Part shown: positions 1-8,945 of the stretch, piece by piece
How positions within the stretch are numbered: the first letter of the stretch is position 1
Layout: the number at the start of each line of letters is the position of its first letter
Origin: a virus
IMG/VR virus record: IMGVR_UViG_3300046463_001309
Span: 1-26,337 of that record
DNA: 26,337 bases
Strand: one strand, 5' to 3'
Notes under the pieces: model-generated
Seen by the model: only the letters and a program-made list of their open reading frames with translations
Database searches by the model: none
Told to the model about the DNA's origin: nothing
Translations under genes and position numbers: made by a program

Positions 1-81
1 CAGGTAGGGTTGATCATTGAGTGCAGCGGTCAGCGAGGTAACGGTAAACGCTTCGTCTTCAAAAATGGCGATATCGGCCAT
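1..81 (-). CDS. Major capsid protein, N-terminal 27 residues only (partial)
   Basis: The reading frame enters from the left edge; only the start is visible, beginning MADIAIFEDEAF and continuing through SLTAALNDQPYL. This opening matches the lambda gpE-type major capsid protein family, whose subunits form the icosahedral head shell. The ATG at 79-81 has a GGAG ribosome site about 7 bases upstream. It lies directly downstream of the decoration protein gene on the same strand, as in lambda (D then E). A terminator-like hairpin sits between the two. The rest of the protein lies outside the window, so integrity cannot be judged. Confidence 0.8.
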   Translation of the reverse strand, partial: MADIAIFEDEAFTVTSLTAALNDQPYL

Positions 82-99
82 GGGTACTCTCCAGAAACG

Positions 100-122
100 A
101 AAAATCCCGCACGCGGCGGGAT
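100..122 (-). terminator. Hairpin with T-run between decoration and capsid genes
   Basis: ATCCCGC (104-110) and GCGGGAT (116-122) form a 7-bp stem with a 5-base loop. Read on the minus strand it is followed by TTTTTCG, the form of an intrinsic terminator. It lies in the 63-bp gap between the decoration and capsid genes, so it may be an attenuator, an mRNA-processing site or a read-through terminator in the late operon. Confidence 0.5.
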
Positions 123-144
123 GCATATGAAAGAAGGAAACGTC

Positions 145-489
145 TTAGCGGACGATCAGGAAATGAGCGGCAAGATCTTTTTCGGCTTCAGGATCCAGCC
201 CTGTCAGATGCGCTTCGCTGACCTCAGCCATGCGCGCCACCGCGCGACCACGGCGCACGATGTCCGACTCGCCCAACGGCCCGTAAAGGATCGCGACAGC
301 AGATTGGGTGCCGTCTTCGGCGGCCGGATCATACGGCGCAAACTCGCCCGAGGCCGTCACCAGACCGAGGACTTGGCCCGGATTCAGTGCCGGGCCGGCG
401 GCGACATTGATCGTTTCCCGCGAAATGTTTCCGGCGCCTTCGGACAGCAGGAATTCACCTGCGTGCATCGGTTCCTTTTTGATGGTCAT
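145..489 (-). CDS. Head decoration protein (lambda gpD family)
   Basis: 114 residues, close to the usual size of lambda gpD-type decoration proteins, which bind the expanded capsid surface as trimers and stabilise the shell after DNA packaging. The sequence opens with MTIKKEPMHAGEFLLSEG and has the family's GQVLGLVT and AILYGPL segments within an all-beta pattern. I chose the ATG at 487-489 because GGAG lies about 9 bases upstream; a longer frame runs back to 549 but only into the protease gene. The start lies just inside the 3' end of the protease gene (486-489), giving a 4-base ATGA overlap that implies translational coupling. Order protease, decoration, capsid is the lambda C-D-E order. 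Confidence 0.88.
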   Translation of the reverse strand: MTIKKEPMHAGEFLLSEGAGNISRETINVAAGPALNPGQVLGLVTASGEFAPYDPAAEDGTQSAVAILYGPLGESDIVRRGRAVARMAEVSEAHLTGLDPEAEKDLAAHFLIVR

Positions 490-1640
490 GCTCGTGCTCC
501 TTTCGCGCTTTGCGCGGTTCCAGTTTGGGCCGCTTGGCGAGCAGCCCAAATCGAGTTGGGGTCAGGTTGTTTGGCCAGCACCTTGGGCGCCAGATCGTCC
601 GCCAGCGGCAGACTGTTGTCGATTTCAAAGCCCTTACCGCTGGTGACAATTTTGTCGAACAGACGCGCCCGCACCGCCGCCTCGTCCAGACCTGCAGCGA
701 CATACTCGGCGCTGAATTCCGGCAGCCGCGCAGCCACGCAGAGGTCGTTTACCGCCTTGGCGCGCGCCAGACCGGCTAAAACGATCTCTTCGCTTTCAAG
801 CTGGGTTGACTTGAGCAGCGGCTCGATCAGGTTGCTGATGCCCGCCGCCGTGCAGCGCTGAGTGACCATCAATGCCAACTTGGCCGAGTCGACTACTGGC
901 GGCACCAGCGGCGGATCGACAGGATCAAGATCAGGATCCGCTTCAGGTGGCTCGTCGAGCTGGGCCAGCAAATCAGCCGGTGCGTTCTGGAATCGTTGCA
1001 GCACCGCGCCTTGACCGAGACAGGCTTTGACCTTGACGCCGTCGCCCACTTCATCGGCCAGCCCCAAAGCCACCGCTTCGTTGGCGGTCAGCCAAGTTTC
1101 AGCATCAACCATTCGCCGCAGTTCGGCGTCATCAATGTCGGGCGCCTTGGCCTTATAGGCCGCGATGATCGCCTCCAAGGTCTGATCCAATACATCAGCA
1201 ACCCGGCGGAAGTCCTCAGCGCTACCGCCTGTATAGGTGTATGGGTTGTGAATCATCAACATGGCGTTGGCCGCGATGACTACGCGGTGTGCGCCGCACA
1301 CGGCCACACTGGCCGCACTCGCGGCCAGTGCATCGATCCGGCCGGTGCAGCGCTCGCCCAGCCGCGACAGCGCGTTGTGCATGGCCAGCCCGTCGAACAG
1401 GTCACCGCCGATACTGTTAAACGCGGCGACCACCGGCGACACACCGTCGTCCATGGCGCGCAGATCCTGCACGAACTGATTGGCAGTGATGCCCCACGCG
1501 CCGATCTCGCCATAGACAAAGACTTCGATCACTCGCTCGGTGGACTCGCCGCTGGCATGAACGGCGTACCAAGTCTTGTCCTTGACCTCGACGCGTTTGC
1601 CGGCGCGGTTGTAAATACGCGGTTTCGCGCGCTTGCTCAT
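486..1640 (-). CDS. Head maturation protease, ClpP-like (S14-type), with probable scaffold C-terminus
   Basis: 384 residues. Residues about 35-205 form a ClpP/crotonase-fold serine protease domain. S108 in DALAASAASV, H131 in LMIHNPYT and D196 in GLADEV correspond by alignment to the Ser-His-Asp triad of ClpP. In tailed phages such enzymes act inside the prohead, removing scaffold and trimming head proteins. The C-terminal 170 residues are Pro/Asp-rich and then helical, plausibly the scaffolding portion; lambda makes its scaffold from an internal start in the C gene. The ATG at 1638-1640 overlaps the portal stop by 4 bases (ATGA), so translation is probably coupled. A longer frame to 1970 is only overlap with the portal gene. 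Confidence 0.88.
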   Translation of the reverse strand: MSKRAKPRIYNRAGKRVEVKDKTWYAVHASGESTERVIEVFVYGEIGAWGITANQFVQDLRAMDDGVSPVVAAFNSIGGDLFDGLAMHNALSRLGERCTGRIDALAASAASVAVCGAHRVVIAANAMLMIHNPYTYTGGSAEDFRRVADVLDQTLEAIIAAYKAKAPDIDDAELRRMVDAETWLTANEAVALGLADEVGDGVKVKACLGQGAVLQRFQNAPADLLAQLDEPPEADPDLDPVDPPLVPPVVDSAKLALMVTQRCTAAGISNLIEPLLKSTQLESEEIVLAGLARAKAVNDLCVAARLPEFSAEYVAAGLDEAAVRARLFDKIVTSGKGFEIDNSLPLADDLAPKVLAKQPDPNSIWAARQAAQTGTAQSAKGARA

Positions 1641-3118
1641 GGTTGCTCCTTGTCGTCGGTGTCTTCGACGGCATCCAGGGTGTTGTAGTTGAGGCCAAGC
1701 TCTGTGGCCCGCTTCAGATCGGCGGCGTTTTCCAGATCGACCGTTTCGGCGTCGTAGCCGGTACGCAGGACCATCTCGCTGCGCGACGAAAAACCAGCTC
1801 TCACCTCCATCGCTCTTGCTTGCACGTCTTGAACCGGCTGGATATAGGCCCAGCCTTGCGGTACCCAGCGAGTGCGAAGGTACTGGCGGCGCTTCTGTGC
1901 GTAATCGTCCAGCACCAGAACACCCGACAGCACCGCCATGTCCATCCAAGCGGCCCGCACCGGGCGGCAAAGTTGGTGGACGTACACGCTGAATTGCAGT
2001 TGTTCCAGGCGGCGCCGAAACTCGTTGAGCACCACCCGTAATGCTCGGTCGTTGATTCCGCGCATGTCGCCGGTGAGGATCTCGTAAGGCGTACCGCTAC
2101 CCGCCGCTGCAGCCATCAACTGCTGACGCATGAAGTCCGGGTAGTTGTTGCCCGCATCCGGCGGTTTGGAAAATTCCACCTCTTCGCCCGGACCGAGTTC
2201 CTGCATGGTGCCGGGTTCGAGCGCGACCATCGGCGTAAAACCATCGCGATCCGTAACCAGCGGCGCACCGGTAACCGGGTCGCGCGGCATGGGTCCCGAT
2301 TCCGGCGGGGGGCGAGTGATGAAGCCTGCAAACAGGTTGGCCACCTCCTGACGGAACAGCACCGCGTCGTCGTAGTTGTCCAAACTGCGTAGCCGTTTCA
2401 GAACCGGCGACAAGCGCGGCACACCGCGCAACTGGCCAGGTTCGACCGGTTCGAAGATGTGCAGCACCTGCGTGGCCGGGACGCGCACTAGCTGGTTGTA
2501 GCCGGCGTTCAACGAGGCCGCATCACGCGGGTGCGACAGGTACATCCAATACGCTACCCGCTTGCCGCCGGGCGTGAACTCGATGCCGGCTCGGATGACG
2601 TTGCCGTTCTTGGTGCTCTCGAATTTATCGTGCGGCACGAACTCCGGCGCCAGGATCTGCAACTGCAGCGGAACCGCCAAACCTTCGTCCCGACTGCGAG
2701 GACGCAACCGGACGAAGCACTCGCCCGATGTTTCCACCGTGCGCGCCACCAGCGCCTGCTGGCCGTAGAAGTCGGTGCGGTCATCCGCATCAGACTCATC
2801 AACCCAATCGCTCCACAGCTCCTGCAGCAGCTTGCGCAGGGCATCATCATCGGTCGCTGGCCGAGGGGTGATGCCGGTGCCGATCAGGTTGCTGACGCGC
2901 TTGTCGATGACGTTGAAGGCATACGGGTCATTGCGAACCGCTGCCCGGGAGCGCGACCGCAAATTGCGCAGTGCCGGGGTGTTGATGCTGTTGATCCCGT
3001 TGTCGGGAGCGTCCCAGTTAGCGGATCGGCGGCCTTCACCAGCGCCTTCGTAACTGGCCTTGATGTTGGACGGCAGCACAAAGCCGTTACGGGTCAACGT
3101 CGGAAAATGTCGGGCCAT
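1637..3118 (-). CDS. Portal protein (lambda gpB family)
   Basis: 493 residues, the normal length for lambda-type portal proteins, which form the dodecameric channel at the capsid vertex through which DNA enters and leaves. The N-terminal region has RSRAAVRNDPYAFNVIDKRV (about residues 57-76), followed by the conserved middle DGFTPMVALEPGTMQELGPG and the family signature near GTPYEILTGDMRGINDRALR. The ATG is preceded by AGGGGA and overlaps the stop of the gpW-like gene by one base (TAATG). It sits between gpW and the protease, the canonical W-B-C order. No sign of damage. Confidence 0.92.
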   Translation of the reverse strand: MARHFPTLTRNGFVLPSNIKASYEGAGEGRRSANWDAPDNGINSINTPALRNLRSRSRAAVRNDPYAFNVIDKRVSNLIGTGITPRPATDDDALRKLLQELWSDWVDESDADDRTDFYGQQALVARTVETSGECFVRLRPRSRDEGLAVPLQLQILAPEFVPHDKFESTKNGNVIRAGIEFTPGGKRVAYWMYLSHPRDAASLNAGYNQLVRVPATQVLHIFEPVEPGQLRGVPRLSPVLKRLRSLDNYDDAVLFRQEVANLFAGFITRPPPESGPMPRDPVTGAPLVTDRDGFTPMVALEPGTMQELGPGEEVEFSKPPDAGNNYPDFMRQQLMAAAAGSGTPYEILTGDMRGINDRALRVVLNEFRRRLEQLQFSVYVHQLCRPVRAAWMDMAVLSGVLVLDDYAQKRRQYLRTRWVPQGWAYIQPVQDVQARAMEVRAGFSSRSEMVLRTGYDAETVDLENAADLKRATELGLNYNTLDAVEDTDDKEQP

Positions 3119-3324
3119 TAAAGTCCCCTGCCCCCGTGATAAAGGCGAACCACGCGCGAACGTGGCCCGGCGGCGCTGGCCAGCGACGAGCGTATTTCTT
3201 CGCGCGCCTTGAGCAGCTCATCGACCGTGCGGTATTCCACGGTACGGTCGGTGTAGCGCACAGTTTTCTCACCGCGAGCAATGGCCGCCTCAACCGCGTC
3301 GAGGTGCTTTTTCGTAAATGACAT
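3118..3324 (-). CDS. Head-tail joining protein (gpW-like)
   Basis: 68 residues, the same size as lambda gpW (68). It is a small helical protein starting MSFTKKHLDAVEAAIARGEK, followed by a short beta hairpin (VRYTDRTVEYRT) and a second helix (VDELLKAREEIRSSLAS), the alpha-beta-beta-alpha pattern of gpW. gpW is added after packaging and is needed for tail attachment. It lies between large terminase and portal exactly as W does in lambda. The upstream ribosome site is weak (AAGAG), so translation may depend on coupling with the terminase gene ending at 3326. Confidence 0.85.
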   Translation of the reverse strand: MSFTKKHLDAVEAAIARGEKTVRYTDRTVEYRTVDELLKAREEIRSSLASAAGPRSRVVRLYHGGRGL

Positions 3325-3325
3325 A

Positions 3326-5320
3326 TCAGCGTCTCTTCAGGTAGCCACTGGTGGAACTGCGGCGTTGTGGGGGAGCGGCTGCCGGACGTGATTTCACGGC
3401 TGGTTGCGGCGCCTGCGGTGCTGCCGGTGTTACGACTGGCCGGCTGAGCCGTTCGCTCTGAACGGGTTGGCTGCTATCGCCCGAAACCGACTCGTTGACC
3501 GCCTGCCGAATCCGCGCCCAATCGTGATCCTGGTAGCGATTGATGCCGAGGTAATGGGCCATGGCGAGGTTGTAAACCAACAGATCGAGCGCTTCGTTAC
3601 GCTCGGATTTGCCCTTGGTCCATTCGATGCGTTTATGCCCCCTGACGTAACGGGTGACTTTGCGCTCAGCCACGCACTGGGCGAAAAAGTCATCCGGCAG
3701 GTCGTTGGCAAAGTGCAGCGCTCCCGGGCCGGTGTCGAATACATAGCGGTTATAGATCCAGTCCTTCGCCGTGTCGGTACCGACAATCCAAAGCTCGGCG
3801 CCATGCCGTTCAGTCAGGCCCTTCCATGTCACGTCGACCATCGAAGGTCGCTGCGCGATCACCGGCCGGCCCCGCTTGCTCGCCCCCTTGATGGCGAACA
3901 CGTTGCGCCAGCGGCGCATACGACAGAACTGATAGACCTCATCCGTATGGTTACCACCGGAGTCGACCGCAGTAGCCATGATCATCAGCTCAGCACCACA
4001 AGGGTGTCGGTAACGGGCCTTGAGTAACTCGTCCAGCGCCGCCCAGGTGCGCTCATCGGCGGGGTCGCCGGAGATCACTTGAAAGTCGACCACCCAGCGC
4101 TCCATGCCAGCGCCCCAACCCATCACCATCAGTTCCAGGCGGTTGGCTTGGGTGTCAACAGAAGCGGTCAGCATCAACACGCCGTCGGGCATTGAGCCAA
4201 GCCCGTAGCTTTCCAGTCGCGCCCGATCCATCAGCACACCGGCTGAGGTTTGCTCCTGAGCGCTATCCCAGACCTTGGCCAGACGGGTGTTGTAAAACAC
4301 CTGCATCGGCTCCAGATCGCCTTTGGCCTGAGCCTTTTTAGCCTTCTCGAATTGCTTGGCCAACGAGGCCCAACCGGTCCAGCCGGGCGGCGAGTACAAC
4401 GCATTCAAGTTAAAACCAATGGTTTCACCATCGCCTTGGGTGTGTGCTCGCCACTCCCCTTTCGCCAGCATCTCGCCCTTATAGCGCTCCTCGATCAGTA
4501 CGTCGCAGTCGGGGCCGGCGCACTGGTAATGCACAACCTGAAAATCCGCCGAGTAATGCAAACGCTCCCACTCCAGAACCTGCATGTGTTCACAGGTTGG
4601 GCACGGCACGTAGTAGTAACGCTGATCGCTGACCTCAAACAGATCAGCGATCCGGGACGCCCCCCTGACCGTCGGCGAACTGGAAAAATAAAATTTGGCG
4701 TTACGGCCGAAAGTACTACCGCGAGTCTCGGCCAGCTCGACCGGGTCGCCCTCTTCGCCCACGTCCACACTCCAGCGATCAACCTCGTCGCCGTAGATGT
4801 AGCGTGCGGAAAGCTCCGCCAGGTTGGCCGCAGAACCGGCCGTGGTGATGTACAGCGAACCACCCTCGAACTCCTTTGTGTCCATGGTGTTGCGCGCATC
4901 TCGCGAGCGGTTGGACGCCACGCGCTCACGCAGAACCGGCGTAGCCTTGATGGTTTTACCAATCCGCGACGATACCCGCTTGGCCAACCCCAGACTGGGC
5001 AACAACGTGAGGATGTTGGACGGGGCCATATGGATCAGGCCGCCGATCCAGTTCAAGGCGATCTGAGTTTTCATCAACTGCGAAGCCACCATGGTCACCA
5101 CCCGCTTGCACGGGTGGGCAGGTGACAGACAGCGCATCGGCTCACGCGCATAAGGGGTGCGCGAAGTGTGGTATTGACCAGGCTCGGCCGCACCCGTGTC
5201 GCGCGGGATGCGCATGTACTCGTCGGCCCACTGATCAATCCAGACATCTGGCTCTGGTCGCTGCCCACGGAAATACGCTTCGCGGTACACCGTCGCACCG
5301 TTCGACATTTCTAAGGACAT
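3326..5320 (-). CDS. Terminase large subunit (lambda gpA family)
   Basis: 664 residues from the ATG at 5318-5320. The packaging motor ATPase and nuclease cuts concatemeric DNA and pumps it through the portal. The ATPase part has the gpA-type Walker A region VASQLMKTQ (residues 78-86, with K84) and Walker B YIYGDEVD (174-181). A zinc-knuckle-like pattern C240-x2-C243 with C267 and C272 follows. The nuclease part has acidic residues in TASVDTQANRL (D389) and TAVDSGGNH (D453). I chose the ATG four bases after the small-terminase stop; an upstream ATG at 5377 would add 19 residues overlapping that gene. gpA-family terminases usually cut at cos, which favours a cos phage. Confidence 0.93.
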   Translation of the reverse strand: MSLEMSNGATVYREAYFRGQRPEPDVWIDQWADEYMRIPRDTGAAEPGQYHTSRTPYAREPMRCLSPAHPCKRVVTMVASQLMKTQIALNWIGGLIHMAPSNILTLLPSLGLAKRVSSRIGKTIKATPVLRERVASNRSRDARNTMDTKEFEGGSLYITTAGSAANLAELSARYIYGDEVDRWSVDVGEEGDPVELAETRGSTFGRNAKFYFSSSPTVRGASRIADLFEVSDQRYYYVPCPTCEHMQVLEWERLHYSADFQVVHYQCAGPDCDVLIEERYKGEMLAKGEWRAHTQGDGETIGFNLNALYSPPGWTGWASLAKQFEKAKKAQAKGDLEPMQVFYNTRLAKVWDSAQEQTSAGVLMDRARLESYGLGSMPDGVLMLTASVDTQANRLELMVMGWGAGMERWVVDFQVISGDPADERTWAALDELLKARYRHPCGAELMIMATAVDSGGNHTDEVYQFCRMRRWRNVFAIKGASKRGRPVIAQRPSMVDVTWKGLTERHGAELWIVGTDTAKDWIYNRYVFDTGPGALHFANDLPDDFFAQCVAERKVTRYVRGHKRIEWTKGKSERNEALDLLVYNLAMAHYLGINRYQDHDWARIRQAVNESVSGDSSQPVQSERLSRPVVTPAAPQAPQPAVKSRPAAAPPQRRSSTSGYLKRR

Positions 5321-5324
5321 AGGG

Positions 5325-5894
5325 TTAGCTCGGGGTAATGGCTTGTTCGAGATCTGCTGTAGACAGCCGCTCAGCATCTTCCAGTGTTTGTCGTAAAGCG
5401 GCCGTCAGACGCTTTTCGATTTGCCATGGATCAGACAGCGAGGCCAGTTCAGGCGATAGCTGTGGAGCCATTCCAAGCAAAAGATCGCGCAGTAAGCGAC
5501 CGGCGTTATAGGCCGCATCTTCGACCGCTTTGCGCTCTACCAAGGTGCCTTGGGCTTTAAGGAAGTTGTTTTTTTCCTGAAGCGACAGGTAGTGCTCACG
5601 AAGAGCGCGTGACTTTTGAAAGTCGGGTACCTGACCAGAGGGGTCATCTACAAAGTCTGCGATGACTATTTCCAGCGGTGGCTGATCACTCCGCTTCGGG
5701 CGATTGCGCTCATGTCGAGCGACGACGGCGGCCTTACTCGGGTCGCTCGTCATGGCCAGAAGCTTCTCGCTGGCCTCCACATCAATCTTCCCGGTGGCAT
5801 TCAGAACCAGTCGTTGACTCTTGACCAGCTTGCCAACGTACTGCCGAGACCACCCCTTCAGCTCGCAGTACTCCTTGCGAGTTACAAAAGCCAT
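5325..5894 (-). CDS. Terminase small subunit (Nu1-like)
   Basis: 189 residues. The N-terminus (VTRKEYCELKGWSRQYVGKL, about residues 4-23) is a winged helix-turn-helix of the lambda gpNu1 type, followed by a charged linker and a helical C-terminal half that would contact the large subunit. Small terminase recognises the packaging site (cosB in lambda) and regulates the motor. The ATG at 5892-5894 has GGAGG 5 bases upstream; a longer frame to 5930 lacks such a site. It directly precedes the large terminase. The repeat cluster just upstream (5925-6119) is the obvious candidate target, by analogy with lambda, where cosB lies immediately upstream of Nu1. Confidence 0.85.
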   Translation of the reverse strand: MAFVTRKEYCELKGWSRQYVGKLVKSQRLVLNATGKIDVEASEKLLAMTSDPSKAAVVARHERNRPKRSDQPPLEIVIADFVDDPSGQVPDFQKSRALREHYLSLQEKNNFLKAQGTLVERKAVEDAAYNAGRLLRDLLLGMAPQLSPELASLSDPWQIEKRLTAALRQTLEDAERLSTADLEQAITPS

Positions 5895-6312
5895 GCGGCC
5901 TCCATCGTCGTGGCTTGTTAAGCCTGTCAACTAACCCGGCTTAGTTGACAAGCCTTCTGGCCATTGCACAGGGGCTGCTGTTCAAGAAATTGAACAGGCA
6001 TGAAAACGCCTACAGCCCAATAGAACCGGGGGGACTTCATTAAAAAACACTGTTTGGATCATGCGAACTCTGTCGCTGAAAACACAGAATTCCTTGTCAA
6101 CCTGTCAACCGCTGTCAACTAACTTTCCAGCCCTGTGGCTAACGCTTTCCCGCGGGTTTCCGACCCCGTACCCTTCGGATAACCCCAGGGTCCCCGGCGG
6201 TAGGTCAGTTCCGCTTCATCGCCTGTCTCACCTTTGACCCACCACTCCTGCCGTCATCGTTTCACACGGAACTGCGTAGGCCGATCTCCTTGGAATATTT
6301 GATTGTCAGCGA
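5895..6312. other. Non-coding terminase-upstream region, candidate cos/cosB site with TGTCAAC repeats
   Basis: About 420 bp without a convincing gene. TGTCAAC occurs at 5925-5931, inverted at 5944-5950, and directly at 6095-6101, 6103-6109 and 6113-6119. The first pair forms a 10-bp perfect inverted repeat (TGTCAACTAA at 5925-5934, TTAGTTGACA at 5941-5950, 6-base loop); the last copy again carries TAA after TGTCAAC. A GC-rich segment at 6140-6205 follows. In lambda, cosN and the cosB repeats lie immediately before the small terminase gene, so these are plausible terminase binding sites. The nicking site itself cannot be assigned from sequence alone. Confidence 0.5.
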
Positions 6313-6313
6313 C

Positions 6314-6634
6314 TTACTCGTCGATTTGGATGCCTGCCTTCTTTGCCAAGAATTGGGTGTACAAACCACCGGCTACATCAGCACCAATCACAGCTATGAC
6401 GATGCCCAATCCCGCAGCCACGTAGAGGTTGTTCCAGAGCGCCATTGCTAGCAGCAAAGTGGCCATTCCCAAAAGGCCGGACGCGAGGAACCGTAACGCT
6501 ACGCGTTGCAGGATTTGCTGTAGGCCCAGATCGCTACCTGACGCTCTCAGCATCTCCCCCGACAGTCCAGCCATGCTCAGCAGCACTAGAAGCCAAAGCG
6601 GTACATCGGCGAGAGTTTGGTGCTCCGTATTCAT
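6314..6634 (-). CDS. Holin, small three-helix membrane protein
   Basis: 106 residues with three hydrophobic segments: about 11-25 (LADVPLWLLVLLSMAGLSG), 47-66 (RFLASGLLGMATLLLAMALW) and 69-90 (LYVAAGLGIVIAVIGADVAGG), and a short polar C-terminus. This is the layout of LydA/holin-superfamily-III proteins, which permeabilise the inner membrane at lysis. I chose the ATG at 6632-6634 because GAGGA lies 7 bases upstream; the longer frame to 6802 runs through two terminator hairpins. It lies between the late leader and the terminase genes; no endolysin is visible beside it, so that gene is presumably further left, as in many Pseudomonas phages. Confidence 0.75.
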   Translation of the reverse strand: MNTEHQTLADVPLWLLVLLSMAGLSGEMLRASGSDLGLQQILQRVALRFLASGLLGMATLLLAMALWNNLYVAAGLGIVIAVIGADVAGGLYTQFLAKKAGIQIDE

Positions 6635-6712
6635 CTGCAGTCCTCGAGTAGGTTCGGCCTCCATGTCACTGGCATCCGCTAGGAGCAAAGAGCTAGGCAT
6701 GGGACCGAAAAC

Positions 6713-6739
6713 GAAAAAGCCCTGCACGATGGCAGGGCT
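6713..6739 (-). terminator. Intrinsic terminator upstream of holin
   Basis: AGCCCTGC (6718-6725) and GCAGGGCT (6732-6739) form an 8-bp perfect stem with a 6-base loop; on the minus strand the stem is followed by TTTTTCG. It lies before the holin and would stop leftward transcription unless antiterminated, as lambda tR' does. Confidence 0.7.
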
Positions 6740-6752
6740 CATAAATAGGCAT

Positions 6753-6780
6753 AAAAAAACCGACTCGATAGCCGGGTTTT
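6753..6780. terminator. Second, bidirectional-type terminator hairpin
   Basis: A run of seven A then CCG, a 9-base spacer including CT/AG pairs, and CCGG followed by GTTTT form an imperfect hairpin with U-tracts on both strands. With the hairpin at 6713-6739 it makes a tandem pair between the late leader and the holin. Confidence 0.45.
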
Positions 6781-6880
6781 GAAAGCGTCTCGCTGCGTTC
6801 ACAGCAGTTCACGCTGCTATAAAAACACATCTATTCCGCGCGGAAAAGTCAAACCAAACATTAAATCCACTTATCGCTTG
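6781..6880 (-). promoter_or_regulatory. Putative late-gene leader/promoter region (pR' position)
   Basis: This intergenic stretch precedes the tandem terminators on the minus strand. It contains TTGACT read on minus (a -35-like element next to a 12-bp palindrome TTCCGCGCGGAA at about 6834-6845) and an AT-rich TTTTTATAG further on, but the spacing to a good -10 is not standard. The position, between Q and lysis genes and ahead of terminators, is that of a Q-dependent late promoter. No firm start site can be named. Confidence 0.3.
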
Positions 6881-6911
6881 TGCAGCTATCACACGCTTAC
6901 TGGACTAGAAA

Positions 6912-6939
6912 GTGGCATTTTGCTACTGTCAGCGATAAT
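6912..6939 (+). promoter_or_regulatory. Possible promoter for the HNH/coiled-coil gene
   Basis: GATAAT at 6934-6939 is a 5/6 match to the -10 consensus; GTGGCA (6912-6917) lies 16 bases upstream as a weak -35. It would give the cargo gene its own promoter, independent of phage early and late transcription, as is usual for genes expressed in the lysogen. Confidence 0.3.
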
Positions 6940-6975
6940 TTTTCGGTTAGCCCCATAGCGCTAGGACTCAAAGTA

Positions 6976-8163
<1,188 letters not shown>

Positions 8164-8187
8164 CAACCGGGCAATCCGATTAATTAT

Positions 8188-8217
8188 AAATACAGCCGCA
8201 CTGAGACGGCTGTATTT
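8188..8217. terminator. Bidirectional terminator between convergent genes
   Basis: AAATACAGCCG (8188-8198) and CGGCTGTATTT (8207-8217) form an 11-bp perfect stem with an 8-base loop and A/T ends on both sides. It separates the rightward HNH/coiled-coil gene from the leftward Q gene and can serve both. Confidence 0.8.
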
Positions 8218-8233
8218 ATTATCTATTCCAGGC

Positions 8234-8620
8234 TCAAGCTGCACATAAAATTGAGAGAACACCGTCAATCCATGCAGCCCCTGCCCTAGCCAGCTCGCGC
8301 GCCTTGCCTTCACTGACCCCATAATGTTTTGCGACTTTTGCCATAGCCCATTTATCTCCGTAATACAGCCAGATAATGTCGCCCATTTGTTGATCACGGT
8401 GTGTGAGCCTAGCGACGGCATTGTCAATAGACATAGCCCAGTCATCGGTAATGCAATAATTTTTGCTTGCTGTTGCTAGAGCTGTAACTTGACGCATTAG
8501 AGCGAGTGTCGGAGACGTGTAACCTGGAATGCCCATTCCATCCATCCTCCACCACCCCCACTGCTCGAGCAGATACTCGGTGTCTCCCAACGGCCGTCCT
8601 GCCGGTTTACGAATCATCAT
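8234..8620 (-). CDS. Antitermination protein Q-like
   Basis: 128 residues. The pattern LLEQWGWWRMDGMGIPGYTSPT near the N-terminus, the central DDWAMSIDNAVARL, then IIWLYYGDKWAMAKVAKHYGVSEGKARELARAGAAWIDG (a helix-turn-helix of sigma-region-4 type) matches the phage 82/21-type Q antiterminator family. Q proteins load on RNA polymerase at the late promoter and carry it through terminators into lysis and head genes. Two consecutive ATGs (8615-8620) follow AAGGA. It is the last gene of the leftward early operon, as Q is in lambda, but an unrelated cargo gene has been placed between it and the lysis genes. Confidence 0.8.
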   Translation of the reverse strand: MMIRKPAGRPLGDTEYLLEQWGWWRMDGMGIPGYTSPTLALMRQVTALATASKNYCITDDWAMSIDNAVARLTHRDQQMGDIIWLYYGDKWAMAKVAKHYGVSEGKARELARAGAAWIDGVLSILCAA

Positions 8621-8624
8621 TCCT

Positions 8625-8945
8625 TCAATCCCCTGTGTAGTTTGTGCCGCCCGCCCCCAGGCGGTTCGATCGTTCGTATTGGCTTTGTAATTCGCTCATC
8701 AGTGGCGAACCTTTTAGCGCTGAGATTTCACGCTGAGCATGCTGCAATTTGAAGCTCAACTGAGTGACCAACTCGTCGGAAGAAAGCACCAACTTGCTGC
8801 CCTGAACAAGCCAACCTGAACCGTTGCAATCAGCACAAACCAGCTCATAAAACAGCCCCTTCACTACTGCTTTCCCCTTGCAGATCGAACAATGCTCCAG
8901 CTCGATCCGTTCCCGCTTAAAGCCAGGCACTGCCCCTTTCTGCAT
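8625..8945 (-). CDS. Small zinc-ribbon protein of unknown function
   Basis: 106 residues. C19-x2-C22 and C37-x2-C40 (CSICKGKA ... CADCNGSGW) form a DnaJ-like zinc ribbon, followed by a helical region (about 56-90) likely to pair or bind a partner. I do not recognise a specific family; similar CxxC proteins occur in the nin-like region before Q in Pseudomonas phages. The start overlaps the recombinase stop by 29 bases; GAGG lies about 9 bases before the ATG. A GTG at codon 6 preceded by AAGGGG is an alternative start. Confidence 0.65.
   Translation of the reverse strand: MQKGAVPGFKRERIELEHCSICKGKAVVKGLFYELVCADCNGSGWLVQGSKLVLSSDELVTQLSFKLQHAQREISALKGSPLMSELQSQYERSNRLGAGGTNYTGD

Noticed and set aside
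10-861. Long plus-strand open frame of 283 residues at the left end
   Set aside because: It runs antisense through the decoration and protease genes, crosses the decoration-capsid gap and has no family features; a by-product of high-GC coding on the other strand.
2531-4027. Plus-strand frames opposite portal and terminase (2531-3121, 3404-4027)
   Set aside because: Shadow frames of well-supported minus-strand genes; composition is that of reverse-complemented codons.
4250-5125. Plus-strand open frame of 291 residues inside large terminase
   Set aside because: Antisense to an intact terminase with all motifs; no ribosome site and no recognisable domain.
6140-6290. A small minus-strand HNH gene of the kind often found beside the small terminase
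   Set aside because: The best minus-strand frame here is about 45 residues with no start, ribosome site or HNH residues.
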